Source: Allopontixanthobacter sediminis
GTDB lineage: Bacteria; Pseudomonadota; Alphaproteobacteria; Sphingomonadales; Sphingomonadaceae
Length of the DNA stretch: 64,000 bases
Direction: 5' to 3'
NCBI RefSeq assembly: GCF_009828115.1
Contig: NZ_WTYL01000002.1
Span: 186,001-250,000, forward strand
How positions within the stretch are numbered: position 1 is the stretch's first letter; each line of letters starts with the position of its first letter. Position numbers and translations under genes: made by a program. The notes below the pieces were generated by a model. It saw only the letters and a list, made by a program, of their open reading frames with translations. It was not told the DNA's origin and did no database searches. Positions 54,873-64,000 of the stretch are shown here, in pieces.

Positions 54873-55217
54873 ATGGCGCGCGTTACCGTCGAAGATTGTG
54901 TCGACAAGATCCCCAACCGTTTCGACCTCGTGTTGCTCGCTGCCCAGCGTGCCCGCGAGATTTCCGGCGGCGCGGAACTGACCATCGACCGGGACCGGGA
55001 CAAGAACCCGGTCGTCGCCCTGCGCGAGATCGCCGAACAGACGGTCAAGCCAAAGCATCTGATGGAAAGCGTCGTCACCGGCCTGCAGAAAATCCTGCCC
55101 GATGACGAAGACGAAGCGGATGAAGTCGGCTCGCTCAGCCAGTCGGCGGAAGCCCTGCGGATCACCGCATCGGCCCCCACCCGTTCGACCTCGATCGGTT
55201 CCGATTACGACGGTTAA
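54873..55217 (+). CDS. rpoZ: RNA polymerase omega subunit
   Basis: Small subunit of 114 residues that aids RNA polymerase assembly. The N-terminal [33 protein letters not shown] is the canonical omega sequence; the C-terminal tail is acidic then Ser/Thr-rich. GGAG lies 8 bases before ATG 54873. It is monocistronic with its own promoter and terminator. No spoT/rel gene follows here, unlike in many proteobacteria. Confidence 0.96.
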   Translation: MARVTVEDCVDKIPNRFDLVLLAAQRAREISGGAELTIDRDRDKNPVVALREIAEQTVKPKHLMESVVTGLQKILPDDEDEADEVGSLSQSAEALRITASAPTRSTSIGSDYDG

Positions 55218-55247
55218 CGCTGCTGCGCTTCCAGCGCCAAACAAAAA

Positions 55248-55273
55248 GGCCGCTCCTTCGGGGGCGGCCTTTT
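55248..55273 (+). terminator. intrinsic terminator after rpoZ
   Basis: GGCCGCTCC (55248-55256), TTCG loop, GGGGCGGCC (55261-55269, one wobble), then four T. Confidence 0.88.
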
Positions 55274-55296
55274 GCGTTTCGGGGCCGGTTCGCATT

Positions 55297-55325
55297 TTGA
55301 CACAGCGCCAATTTGGTTCTTTACA
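55297..55325 (+). promoter_or_regulatory. predicted sigma-70 promoter of the ParA-like gene
   Basis: Consensus -35 TTGACA (55297-55302), a 17-base spacer and TTTACA (55320-55325), 74 bases before the start codon. Confidence 0.42.
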
Positions 55326-55398
55326 GCACGCAGTCGCGCGATAGTTTTCCCGTCCGGAGGGTTTGGATACGGCACCAGTTTCGGGGATACGAAGTCAG

Positions 55399-56151
55399 AT
55401 GGCAGTCGTCGCGGTTTACAGCATCAAGGGCGGGGTCGGCAAAACCACCCTGGCCGCCAACCTGGCCTATTACTCGGCGAGTGTTTCGTGCCGGCGCACA
55501 TTGCTGTGGGACCTCGACGCTTCGGGCGGTGCAGGATACCTGCTGGGGGTCGATGCGAAGCCGGGCAGGAAATCCTCCGGCAAGCGGGCGGATACAATCT
55601 TCTCCCGCGAACAGGACCCGGCGAAACTGATCCGCCGGACCGCCTACGCCAATCTCGACCTGCTGCCTGCGGACGAAAGCATCCGCGCGCTGGACAGCCA
55701 GTTCGCTTCCATCGGCAAGAACAAGCGGCTGGCCAAGCTCGCCGGGAACCTGTCGAAGGATTACGAGCGGATCATCTTCGACTGTCCCCCGGTGCTCAAC
55801 GAGGTCAGCGCGCAGGTGATGCGCGCCGCCGACCTGGTGATCGTGCCCCTGCCCCCTTCGCCGCTGTCCGCCCGCGCGTTCGAACTGGTCGCGGAAGAAG
55901 TTGCCGCCAGCAGCAAGCCGCATCCGCCGATCCTGCCGGTCCTCTCGATGCTCGACCTGCGCCGGACGCTGCACCGCGAAGCGCGTGAAGCCAACCCCGG
56001 CTGGCCGGCCATCCCCCTCGCCAGCGCGGTCGAACAATGCGCCGTGCGCCAGCAGCCGGTCGGAGCCTTCGCCCCGCGCAGCCCGGCCGCCCGCAGCCTG
56101 CAGCAATTATGGACCGCCATCGAACGCAAGCTGGCGGCCAAGCCGGGCTGA
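55399..56151 (+). CDS. ParA-family ATPase, stand-alone
   Basis: Walker-type ATPase of 250 residues with the deviant Walker A KGGVGKTT (10-17), WDLDASGGAG as Walker A', and IIFDCPPVLNE as Walker B. There is no ParB gene, parS-like repeat or plasmid feature nearby, so a chromosome- or plasmid-partition role is not supported; related orphan MinD/ParA proteins position chemosensory, storage or secretion complexes. ATG 55399 is the natural start. It borders the low-GC island to its right. Confidence 0.88.
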   Translation: MAVVAVYSIKGGVGKTTLAANLAYYSASVSCRRTLLWDLDASGGAGYLLGVDAKPGRKSSGKRADTIFSREQDPAKLIRRTAYANLDLLPADESIRALDSQFASIGKNKRLAKLAGNLSKDYERIIFDCPPVLNEVSAQVMRAADLVIVPLPPSPLSARAFELVAEEVAASSKPHPPILPVLSMLDLRRTLHREAREANPGWPAIPLASAVEQCAVRQQPVGAFAPRSPAARSLQQLWTAIERKLAAKPG

Positions 56152-56335
56152 CCCTTCTCGCACCGGCAGAGCGGGACTCGCTCCCAAAACCTTACCGTTG
56201 CGGGCCGCTAAAATCAGTGGGTTGCCAGTGTCGGACATCACGGGCGAATGTCTGCTATCCTCACTCCTACGGAAAAAGTGGGCTGTCCGGACACGACGAC
56301 GTACCCGACATTACCGACTGTGCTATTGGACCGGC

Positions 56336-56620
56336 ATGACGACAATAGAAGCAGCACTGGTGATTGGAGGCATTTTAGGCTTTCTGGCTGGCCTGATACC
56401 TCGCGCCAAAGCAGGCTGTGCTACGCTTTTTGTAATCCCTATTGTGATGCTGATTTACACGGTGATCGAGCTAAACGACCCTAGCCGAAGACCGGACGCA
56501 CTTGATGCACTGTACTATATCTTCAACCCTCTGTGGCCGACCCTAGGAGCGCTTGTAGGTTTCGGCCTAGCCAGAGTGATCAGTGGTTTCGTTAAACGCA
56601 AAAAGCCGGATGGCAGCTAA
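56336..56620 (+). CDS. 94-residue orphan membrane protein in low-GC island
   Basis: Not recognised. It has three hydrophobic helices (about 4-22, 27-43 and 64-82), a basic C-terminus (KRKKPDGS), and begins MTTIEAALVIGG. A hand count of 56341-56580 gives 124 G+C of 240, about 52%, lower than the neighbouring core genes. No strong ribosome site is visible, so expression is uncertain. Likely acquired or fast-evolving. Confidence 0.5.
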   Translation: MTTIEAALVIGGILGFLAGLIPRAKAGCATLFVIPIVMLIYTVIELNDPSRRPDALDALYYIFNPLWPTLGALVGFGLARVISGFVKRKKPDGS

Positions 56621-56722
56621 CCAACCCGGTTGCGCCTTCGCCAGCGAGAGAGCCGCAGCCCAGAAACGGACCAGCTCCTACCGCCCCCCAAGACTGCCAT
56701 TCAGCGGCGCTCGAACACCAAC

Positions 56723-57127
56723 TTATGCGCCGAAGGAGTTCGTCGTGGGTCTTGTTGTGCCGGACTGATGCTCTGTTGAAGCATCATGAACTCGAACGAA
56801 GACGTTCTTGCTCGAAGCAAGCACCGCTTCCTGATCTAACGTCAATCTGACAATGCACTCAATCAGTGTGGGCGATAGTGAGCGGACTTCGATATAGCCG
56901 TGTGTAATCCGCTCAATCGGGACGCGCTTTGAAGTGGCAATTCTAATCAGCAGACTACGATAAAAGGATAATGTCTGCCGGAAACGAAGTTCGCTTGCCG
57001 CATCTTGAGGTTCGACCAGATCGAACTGAATCGCCTCCACGGAACTTCGGATCAGAACGGCTTGAAAAGATCCGAGAGCCCAATACCCATCTATGCGATT
57101 GTTGCGGCTGACGAAGGTCTCCAACAA
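56723..57127 (-). CDS. 134-residue orphan protein in low-GC island
   Basis: Not recognised. It begins MLETFVSRNNRIDGYWALGSFQ and has alternating hydrophobic segments that suggest a mixed alpha/beta soluble fold, with no signal or membrane helix. A hand count of 56761-57000 gives 118 G+C of 240, about 49%. No ribosome site stands out at 57127. It could equally be a fragment of a larger lost gene. It lies between the ParA gene and ftsH. Confidence 0.45.
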   Translation of the reverse strand: MLETFVSRNNRIDGYWALGSFQAVLIRSSVEAIQFDLVEPQDAASELRFRQTLSFYRSLLIRIATSKRVPIERITHGYIEVRSLSPTLIECIVRLTLDQEAVLASSKNVFVRVHDASTEHQSGTTRPTTNSFGA

Positions 57128-57314
57128 ATCATTACAGACACCCTGTTACGCTCGCGACCCCACCATCCGTTTGCACTCCTTCAACGAAAACGCCGGTGTA
57201 AGATGCCGAGTGACTGCTTTCCACGACTAATCGGACATTCGCGGTCCGTTGCGTAGCGACTGAAAGCTGGCGCCCCAAACTCCGGTGTTGAGGCAGTGCC
57301 GCCGTGCTCGGAAC

Positions 57315-57344
57315 AAAAAAGGGGCGAACCTCCCGGTCCGCCCC
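57315..57344 (-). terminator. intrinsic terminator after ftsH
   Basis: Minus strand GGGGCG (57344-57339) pairs with CGCCCC (57326-57321) around a 12-base loop, then six T (57320-57315). It lies 21 bases beyond the ftsH stop. Confidence 0.85.
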
Positions 57345-57365
57345 TCCTTGCTTTTGCTTTGGCAG

Positions 57366-59312
<1,947 letters not shown>

Positions 59313-59349
59313 CGAACTGGTCGTCCTTTCCTGCCCCGCATTCTTGCCC

Positions 59350-59379
59350 ATAATATGGGGCTGCCAGTGTGAATGGCAA
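59350..59379 (-). promoter_or_regulatory. predicted sigma-70 promoter of ftsH
   Basis: Minus strand TTGCCA (59379-59374), an 18-base spacer and TATTAT (59355-59350), 37 bases before ATG 59312. Its overlap with the upstream in-frame ATG helps to choose the later start. Confidence 0.55.
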
Positions 59380-59415
59380 GCTAATGCGAGGCCAAAGGGA
59401 TGGGGCGCCTGTTGC

Positions 59416-60096
59416 TCAGCCTTTTCCGGTGCCGTTCGCGCGCAGGAACAGGTCCACGGCGGAGCTGATCCGGCGAGCGGTGCGGTCGGGGTCGATCGGG
59501 ATGCCCATCCGCTGTTCGAGATCAGTCAGCCCCTTGAACATCGCGCCAAGGTGCTCGGCGCACATCTCGGCATCCTCGAACTGCAATTCGCCCCGGTCGC
59601 GCGCCCGTTCGAGCAGCCCGGCAAGCGCCGAATGCAGGCGCTTGGGGCCCGCCGCGAAAAAATTCGCGCCGAGTTCAGGCTCCCGTTCGACTTCGGCGGC
59701 CAGCCCGATCTCGAACTGGATCATCTCGGGCTTCATCAGGAATTCCGTCATCGCGTGACCGAATTCGCGCAGCCGCTCGCCGATCGGGCCGTCCCATTCG
59801 TCGACGATCAGGCGTTGGCGAATGGTGTCGCAACGCTTCTCGACGGCTCGCTGGAACAGTTCCGATTTTCCGCCGAAGTGGTTGTAGACCGTCACCTTCG
59901 ACACCCCTGCGTCGGCCGCGATTCCTTCGATCGACGCCTGCGAATACCCGTGTTTGAAGAACGCCCGCGTGGCGGCTTCGATGATCGCATCATGCTTCCC
60001 GGCGTCGACCGGACGGCCCATCGCCTTCGCCGGTTGCGACGCGCGTTTTCTCTTCTTGGCCGCGGGCGCAGGACCGGAGGAAGATGGACTTGACAA
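59416..60096 (-). CDS. TetR/AcrR-family regulator of the adjacent exporter
   Basis: Regulator of up to 226 residues with an N-terminal helix-turn-helix ([44 protein letters not shown]) and a C-terminal ligand domain ([21 protein letters not shown]). The first 25 residues are a Ser/Pro/Lys-rich extension if TTG 60096 is used (GGAG 9 bases upstream); ATG 60021 ([10 protein letters not shown]) is the conservative alternative. It is divergent from the exporter genes, with two operator-like sites between them, so repression of the exporter and itself is expected. Confidence 0.9.
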   Translation of the reverse strand: MSSPSSSGPAPAAKKRKRASQPAKAMGRPVDAGKHDAIIEAATRAFFKHGYSQASIEGIAADAGVSKVTVYNHFGGKSELFQRAVEKRCDTIRQRLIVDEWDGPIGERLREFGHAMTEFLMKPEMIQFEIGLAAEVEREPELGANFFAAGPKRLHSALAGLLERARDRGELQFEDAEMCAEHLGAMFKGLTDLEQRMGIPIDPDRTARRISSAVDLFLRANGTGKG

Positions 60097-60098
60097 AG

Positions 60099-60134
60099 TG
60101 AACGGCTCCGTTCAATTAAACGTGACCGTTCAAT
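60099..60134. promoter_or_regulatory. tandem TetR operator-like palindromes
   Basis: TGAACGGCTCCGTTCA (60099-60114) is a perfect 7+2+7 inverted repeat. A second, imperfect copy TAAACGTGACCGTTCA (60117-60132) follows at an 18-base offset, and CCGTTCAAT recurs exactly at 60108 and 60126. The pair lies between the tetR gene and the exporter operon, next to the tetR start. Confidence 0.75.
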
Positions 60135-60189
60135 ATCAACCCGATCAGTTCCTTTCGCAAGCCCTCTCCCGTGCAAAGGTTTAGCCCAC

Positions 60190-61326
60190 GTGCTTTGGAT
60201 CGCCATCAGGATGCTCACCGGGGACGCCCAGAAATTCTATGGGCTGCTGTTCGGGATCGGTTTTTCCACCCTGCTAATCACCCAACAATTGACGATCTTC
60301 GTCAACCTGGTCGAACGCGGCGCCAGCGGTGTCTACAACGCGCCCGAGGCGGAAATCTGGGTGATGGACCCGGTCAGCCGCACTACCGAAGTCAATTACG
60401 CAATGCCCGCGACGGCGCTCGACAAGGTGCGTTCGGTGCCGGGCGTCGAATGGGCGGTGCCGCATTTGCGCGCGCAGGCCTCGGTCAGGACCAAGGACGG
60501 CGATCTTGAGGGTGTGGCGGTGATCGGGGTCGACGATGCGACGCTGATCGGAATGCCCGCGCGGATGAAGGAAGGCGAGAAGTCCGTGCTGTTCGCTCCG
60601 GACTCGGTCGTGATCGACGATACCGGGACCACCCGGTTCTTCCCGGCCGGGGTCAGCCCGATCGGCGAGCGGCTCGAACTCAACGACCAGCGCGCCGTGA
60701 TCATGGGCGTGGCCGATGCGATCCCTAGTTTTACCAGCACGGTTGTGCTGTACACGCGTTATTCCAACGCGCTCAATTTCGTACCCGGCACCCGCAACCG
60801 GCTGACCTTCGTGCTGGCCGGAGTGCAGGACGGCGTCAGCCCCGCGGAAGTCGCAGCACGGATCGAGCGGGAGACCGGCCTAAAGGCGCAAATCCGCGAG
60901 AATTTCGCCCGCAGCGGGATCGATTTCATCATCGAAAACACCGGCATCCCGACCAATTTCGGGATCACCGTCGTGCTCGGATTCGTGGTCGGGGTGGCGA
61001 TCGTCGGATTGACCTTCAGCCTGTTCATTCGTGACAACATCAAGCAATTCGGCGCGCTCAAGGCTATCGGCGTCACCAACGGCAAGATCATGGGCATGGT
61101 CGGCGCGCAGGCCGGGCTGGTCGGACTGATCGGCTATGCGCTCGGCGTGATCGGGACCGTGGTGTTCATCCAGGTGTTCAGCGCCAACCCCTTCTTCAAA
61201 GGGTTCTACATCCCCTGGCAAATCCCGCTCGTCAGCCTGGTGGCGGTGATCGTGATCCTGGCGATTACCGGGCTGATCGCGATCCGCAGTGTGCTCAAGA
61301 CCGAGCCGGCGGCGGTGTTCCGGTGA
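60190..61326 (+). CDS. ABC exporter permease, MacB/DevC (FtsX) type
   Basis: Permease of 378 residues with one N-terminal helix (about 18-40), a long periplasmic MacB-type domain (to about 250) and three C-terminal helices (about 256-278, 300-325 and 345-368), the FtsX topology. It lacks a fused ATPase domain, which is encoded by the next gene, as in DevC/DevA systems. GTG 60190 has AAAGG upstream. The stop overlaps the ATPase start by 4 bases. It probably moves a drug, lipid or peptide to the envelope. Confidence 0.9.
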   Translation: MLWIAIRMLTGDAQKFYGLLFGIGFSTLLITQQLTIFVNLVERGASGVYNAPEAEIWVMDPVSRTTEVNYAMPATALDKVRSVPGVEWAVPHLRAQASVRTKDGDLEGVAVIGVDDATLIGMPARMKEGEKSVLFAPDSVVIDDTGTTRFFPAGVSPIGERLELNDQRAVIMGVADAIPSFTSTVVLYTRYSNALNFVPGTRNRLTFVLAGVQDGVSPAEVAARIERETGLKAQIRENFARSGIDFIIENTGIPTNFGITVVLGFVVGVAIVGLTFSLFIRDNIKQFGALKAIGVTNGKIMGMVGAQAGLVGLIGYALGVIGTVVFIQVFSANPFFKGFYIPWQIPLVSLVAVIVILAITGLIAIRSVLKTEPAAVFR

Positions 61327-62075
61327 GCGGGGTGGTGACGGAGCAGCCTGAACAACCGGCCCGCAGCGGCAATCCCGCAGCCGCGATCCGCGCGCGCGGC
61401 GTGACCCGCGATTTTCCCGCCGGGCAATCGACAATCCGCGTCCTCCACGGCATCGATACGGACATCCGTTCGGGCGAGATGACTTATGTCGTGGGCGAGA
61501 GCGGATCGGGCAAGACGACGCTGATCTCGATCATGTGCGGCATCCTGTGGCCGACGGACGGGGAGGTGGAGGTGTTCGGGACCGACATCTACCGCCTGTC
61601 GGACACCGAACTCGTCAATTTCCGGCTCAACAACATCGGGTTTATCTTCCAGCAGTACAATCTCATCCCCTCGATCGACGCCGCCGCCAACGCCGCGGTG
61701 CCGCTGATCGCACAGGGCATGGCGGTGGGCGCAGCGCGCGAGAAAGCCAAGGTCCTGCTCGACAAGCTCAATATCGGCGATCAGGCCGACAAGCTGCCCA
61801 AGCAGCTGTCCGGCGGGCAGCAGCAACGCGTCGCAATTGCCCGCGCGCTGGTGCACGAACCGCGCCTGGTGGTGTGCGACGAACCGACCGCCGCACTCGA
61901 TGCGCGTTCGGGGCGGCGGGTGATGGACCTGCTGCGCGAAGTCGCGGTGGCGCCCGACCGCGCGTGCATCATCGTCACCCACGACAACCGTATTTTCGAC
62001 CTGGCCGACCGGATCCTCGTACTCGAGGACGGACGGATAACCCATGACGGCACCGAAATGCCGCAAGAAGGATAG
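61323..62075 (+). CDS. ABC exporter ATPase, MacB/LolD type
   Basis: Cytoplasmic nucleotide-binding subunit of 250 residues: Walker A GESGSGKTT (58-66), Q-loop FIFQQYNLIP, signature LSGGQ (162-166), Walker B LVVCDEP (182-188) and switch His in VTHD. The GTG start overlaps the permease stop (GTGA). It pairs with the FtsX-type permease. Confidence 0.95.
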   Translation: MSGVVTEQPEQPARSGNPAAAIRARGVTRDFPAGQSTIRVLHGIDTDIRSGEMTYVVGESGSGKTTLISIMCGILWPTDGEVEVFGTDIYRLSDTELVNFRLNNIGFIFQQYNLIPSIDAAANAAVPLIAQGMAVGAAREKAKVLLDKLNIGDQADKLPKQLSGGQQQRVAIARALVHEPRLVVCDEPTAALDARSGRRVMDLLREVAVAPDRACIIVTHDNRIFDLADRILVLEDGRITHDGTEMPQEG

Positions 62076-62083
62076 GATTGACC

Positions 62084-63088
62084 ATGGCGCTATTGCCAGA
62101 AGGCGGGTTCCGGAGCCTCAGCGTATCACGGCAGGTGCTGCCGGTGGTGGCCGCGATCGGTGTGCTGGTCGCGGCCTATCTGATCCTCACCAACCAGCCT
62201 GACCGGACGATCAGCGACCCTGCGGAAATGCCCGCCCATGCGGACGGCGCGCTGGCCGATGGGCCGCGCGTGGCCGGTGCCGGCGTGGTCGAACCTTCGA
62301 GCGAACTGGTCAGTATCGGCACGTCGCTGGGCGGGCTGGTGGCCGACGTCCGGGTGAGACCGGGAGATTATGTCACCAAGGGCCAGCCGCTGTTCACCGT
62401 CGACGACCGGGCGTTGCGCGCGCGGCTGGAGGAAACCGGCGCGGCTATCGCGCAGGCCCGGGCTGCAATTGCCGAGGCCGCCAGCGCCGCCGAGACCGCA
62501 GGCCGCCAACTGGAACTTTACCGCCAGGTCGAAGACGCGGCAGCCGTGTCGCGCGCGGAAGTCATCCGGGCGGAGGGCGAAGCGCAGGCCGCCCGCAGCC
62601 GGCTGAACTCCGCCCGCGCCCAATTGCAGGCAGCGCAGGCGGCGGCAGGGTCGGCGCGCACCGATCTTGAACGGCTGACCGTCCGCGCGCCGATCGCGGG
62701 TGAAATCCTGGCGGTGCACGTGCGCCCGGGGGAATTCGTCCAGGCAGGCGCGCAGCAAGGCGGAAACTCCGCGCCCTACATCGAAATGGGGCAGACCCGG
62801 CCGCTCCATGTCCGCGTGGATATCGACGAGAACGAAGCCGTCCGGCTGGACCTCGGCAAGCCGGCGATTGTCAGCCCGCGCGGTGCCGCCGACCAGAAAG
62901 TGACCGCCAGCTTCGTCCGCGCGGAGCCACTGGTGGTGCCCAAACGCTCGCTGACCAACAGCGCGAGCGAACGGGTCGATGTCCGGGTGCTGCAGGTGAT
63001 TTATGAATTGCCGCCCGCCGATGGCCGGTTCCGGGTAGGCCAGCAGGTCGACGCGTTCATGCCGGCGCGTGCAAAGGCCGCGAAGTGA
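62084..63088 (+). CDS. HlyD-family periplasmic adaptor
   Basis: Membrane-fusion protein of 334 residues with an N-terminal anchor (about 17-38), a biotinyl-lipoyl domain (SLGGLVADVRVRPGDYVTKGQPLFTVDD), an Ala/Arg/Glu-rich coiled coil (about 108-190) and the second lipoyl half (LTVRAPIAGEILAVHVRPGEFV). It links the inner-membrane ABC complex to an outer-membrane channel. ATG 62084 is used; a TTG two codons upstream is possible. The stop overlaps the next start (TGATG). Confidence 0.92.
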   Translation: MALLPEGGFRSLSVSRQVLPVVAAIGVLVAAYLILTNQPDRTISDPAEMPAHADGALADGPRVAGAGVVEPSSELVSIGTSLGGLVADVRVRPGDYVTKGQPLFTVDDRALRARLEETGAAIAQARAAIAEAASAAETAGRQLELYRQVEDAAAVSRAEVIRAEGEAQAARSRLNSARAQLQAAQAAAGSARTDLERLTVRAPIAGEILAVHVRPGEFVQAGAQQGGNSAPYIEMGQTRPLHVRVDIDENEAVRLDLGKPAIVSPRGAADQKVTASFVRAEPLVVPKRSLTNSASERVDVRVLQVIYELPPADGRFRVGQQVDAFMPARAKAAK

Positions 63089-64000
63089 TGCGCGGCCTTC
63101 GCTTTGCAAGTGCCAGCGCCGGGGTGACCGCGGTCCTGCTGCTCGGCGGCTGCGTCGCGGGGCCACCGGCGAACATCGACACTCCGCCGCCCGCGCTGCC
63201 CGGCAGCTTCTACAACGCTCCCTCGGCAGACGTTTCAGCGAATGTCGCCGCGTTGCTGCCGCAGGACGATCCGGCATTTGCCAGCCTTGCGGCGGTGATG
63301 CTCGACAATTCGCCAACGCTGGCCGAAGCGATTGCCCGGATCGAACGGGCCCGCGCCGCATCCGACCGGGCCGGCGCGAACCGGCTGCCGCTGGTCGGCG
63401 GGTCCGCCTCGGTAGAGGCAACCCGCACCAACCCGGCGCAATTCGGGACGAACTTCCCCTCCACCGTCTCGATCGATACCGAGCGCGTCAGCTACGGCGC
63501 GTCGCTGACCGCGTCCTGGGACCCGGACCTGTTTGGCCGTTTGCGCGCGCAGGAACGCGCCGCCATCGCCCGGATTGACGCCGCCGGTGCCGACGCTGCC
63601 GGGGTACGGCTCGCGTTGCTGGCCGAGGTAGCTGGCGCGGTGGTCGACTGGCGCACGCTGGCGGCGCGTGAGGCGGCGTTGGAGCAGGACCTGGTTGCGG
63701 CGGAAACGCTGGTGACTCTCGCCGATATTCGCGAGCGATCGGGTATCGCGCCCGGTTTCGACCGGGTCCGGGCGGAGGCCGCTGCCGAAGCCAGTCGCAG
63801 CCGGATCGCCGCCCTCCCCGCCGAACGGGCGCGCCTGCTCGGGCAGTTGGTAACCCTGACCGCGCAGCCCGCCGCAATCGTTCGCAGCGCGCTGGACCAG
63901 CCCGCGCCGGACGTCGCTGCACCCGCACCCCCGGCCGCCGTGCCGTCGGACCTCCTCACCGGCCGCCCCGATGTGCTCGCCGCCGCCGCGCGGCTGGCTG
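63088..64000 (+). CDS. NodT/TolC-type outer-membrane efflux lipoprotein (3' end outside window)
   Basis: Partial gene, 304 codons visible. MRGLRFASASAGVTAVLLLGGCVAG is a lipoprotein signal with lipobox LGGC, followed by typical outer-membrane-factor repeats (LDNSPTLAEAIARIERARAASDRAGANRLP, SWDPDLFGRLRAQERAAIARID and LTGRPDVLAAAARLA). It is the outer-membrane channel of the tripartite ABC exporter, translated in overlap with the adaptor gene. The second half lies beyond base 64000. Confidence 0.93.
   Translation, partial: MRGLRFASASAGVTAVLLLGGCVAGPPANIDTPPPALPGSFYNAPSADVSANVAALLPQDDPAFASLAAVMLDNSPTLAEAIARIERARAASDRAGANRLPLVGGSASVEATRTNPAQFGTNFPSTVSIDTERVSYGASLTASWDPDLFGRLRAQERAAIARIDAAGADAAGVRLALLAEVAGAVVDWRTLAAREAALEQDLVAAETLVTLADIRERSGIAPGFDRVRAEAAAEASRSRIAALPAERARLLGQLVTLTAQPAAIVRSALDQPAPDVAAPAPPAAVPSDLLTGRPDVLAAAARLA

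Overview
The window looks like a chromosomal segment of an alphaproteobacterium of the order Sphingomonadales, most like the Erythrobacteraceae. The evidence is the high GC content, the ATGA-type operon overlaps, and family-level content typical of that group: a CC_3452-type secreted protein, a DUF6481 Lys/Ala/Glu-rich protein, a UPF0262 protein, a DivK-like single-domain receiver, a Tim44-like protein beside secB, and the rpsT-dnaA and rpmH-rnpA-yidD-yidC-engB blocks. No rRNA, tRNA, CRISPR array, insertion sequence or prophage was seen. Most genes are core housekeeping genes. Many reading frames are open antisense to real genes because of the GC content, and these were left out.

Layout. 0-9 kb: the end of an EamA transporter, aconitase acnA, a long Ser/Thr/Gly-rich protein with a PEP-CTERM-like tail, then ruvA-[small membrane protein]-ruvB divergent from aroC and a lipoprotein that reads as a GH11 xylanase. 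9-19 kb: ahpC-ahpF; the Smr-MltA-Tim44 operon divergent from secB-murJ-trpS; and a DUF4136 lipoprotein. 18-27 kb: coaBC-dut-membrane protein, ubiE-ubiB divergent from mutM, then rpsT and dnaA. 27-37 kb: a MoeB/ThiF-like enzyme, sirtuin cobB, dapB, nth, a dicarboxylate symporter, dapE, and assorted enzymes (cupin, LysE exporter, S1/P1 nuclease, GST, nitroreductase). 37-40.4 kb: the rpmH-rnpA-yidD-yidC-engB operon on the minus strand. 40-49 kb: accessory secreted and regulatory genes, including a decayed comM 3' end, a patatin, a TonB-like protein, HxlR, galE, a second DUF4136 lipoprotein coupled to an M14 peptidase, and a DivK-like regulator. 49-55 kb: cdd, a GH25 lysozyme, UPF0262, dnaB, a phospholipase D and rpoZ. 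55-57.3 kb: a stand-alone ParA ATPase and a low-GC island with orphan genes. 57-64 kb: ftsH and a TetR-controlled tripartite ABC exporter (FtsX-type permease, ATPase, HlyD adaptor, TolC-like lipoprotein) that runs off the window end.

Functional links. ruvA/ruvB, nth, mutM, dnaA, dnaB and dut cover replication and repair. secB, yidC, yidD, ftsH and the Tim44-like protein cover protein export and membrane quality control. mltA, murJ, GH25, dapB and dapE concern peptidoglycan and diaminopimelate. ubiB and ubiE belong to ubiquinone synthesis. ahpC and ahpF are a peroxide detoxification pair.

The most interesting departures from ordinary content are: an about 46% GC membrane-protein gene spliced between ruvA and ruvB with perfect operon junctions; a lipid-anchored GH11 xylanase; an rnpA gene whose only usable start codons lie inside rpmH; a pair of 16-bp operator-like sites between the tetR gene and the exporter; a low-GC orphan island; and a long perfect inverted repeat between dnaA and the MoeB-like gene. 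I did not find one complete, clearly undescribed multigene system. The best candidates for new biology are the ruvAB-embedded gene and the island at 56.2-57.3 kb.
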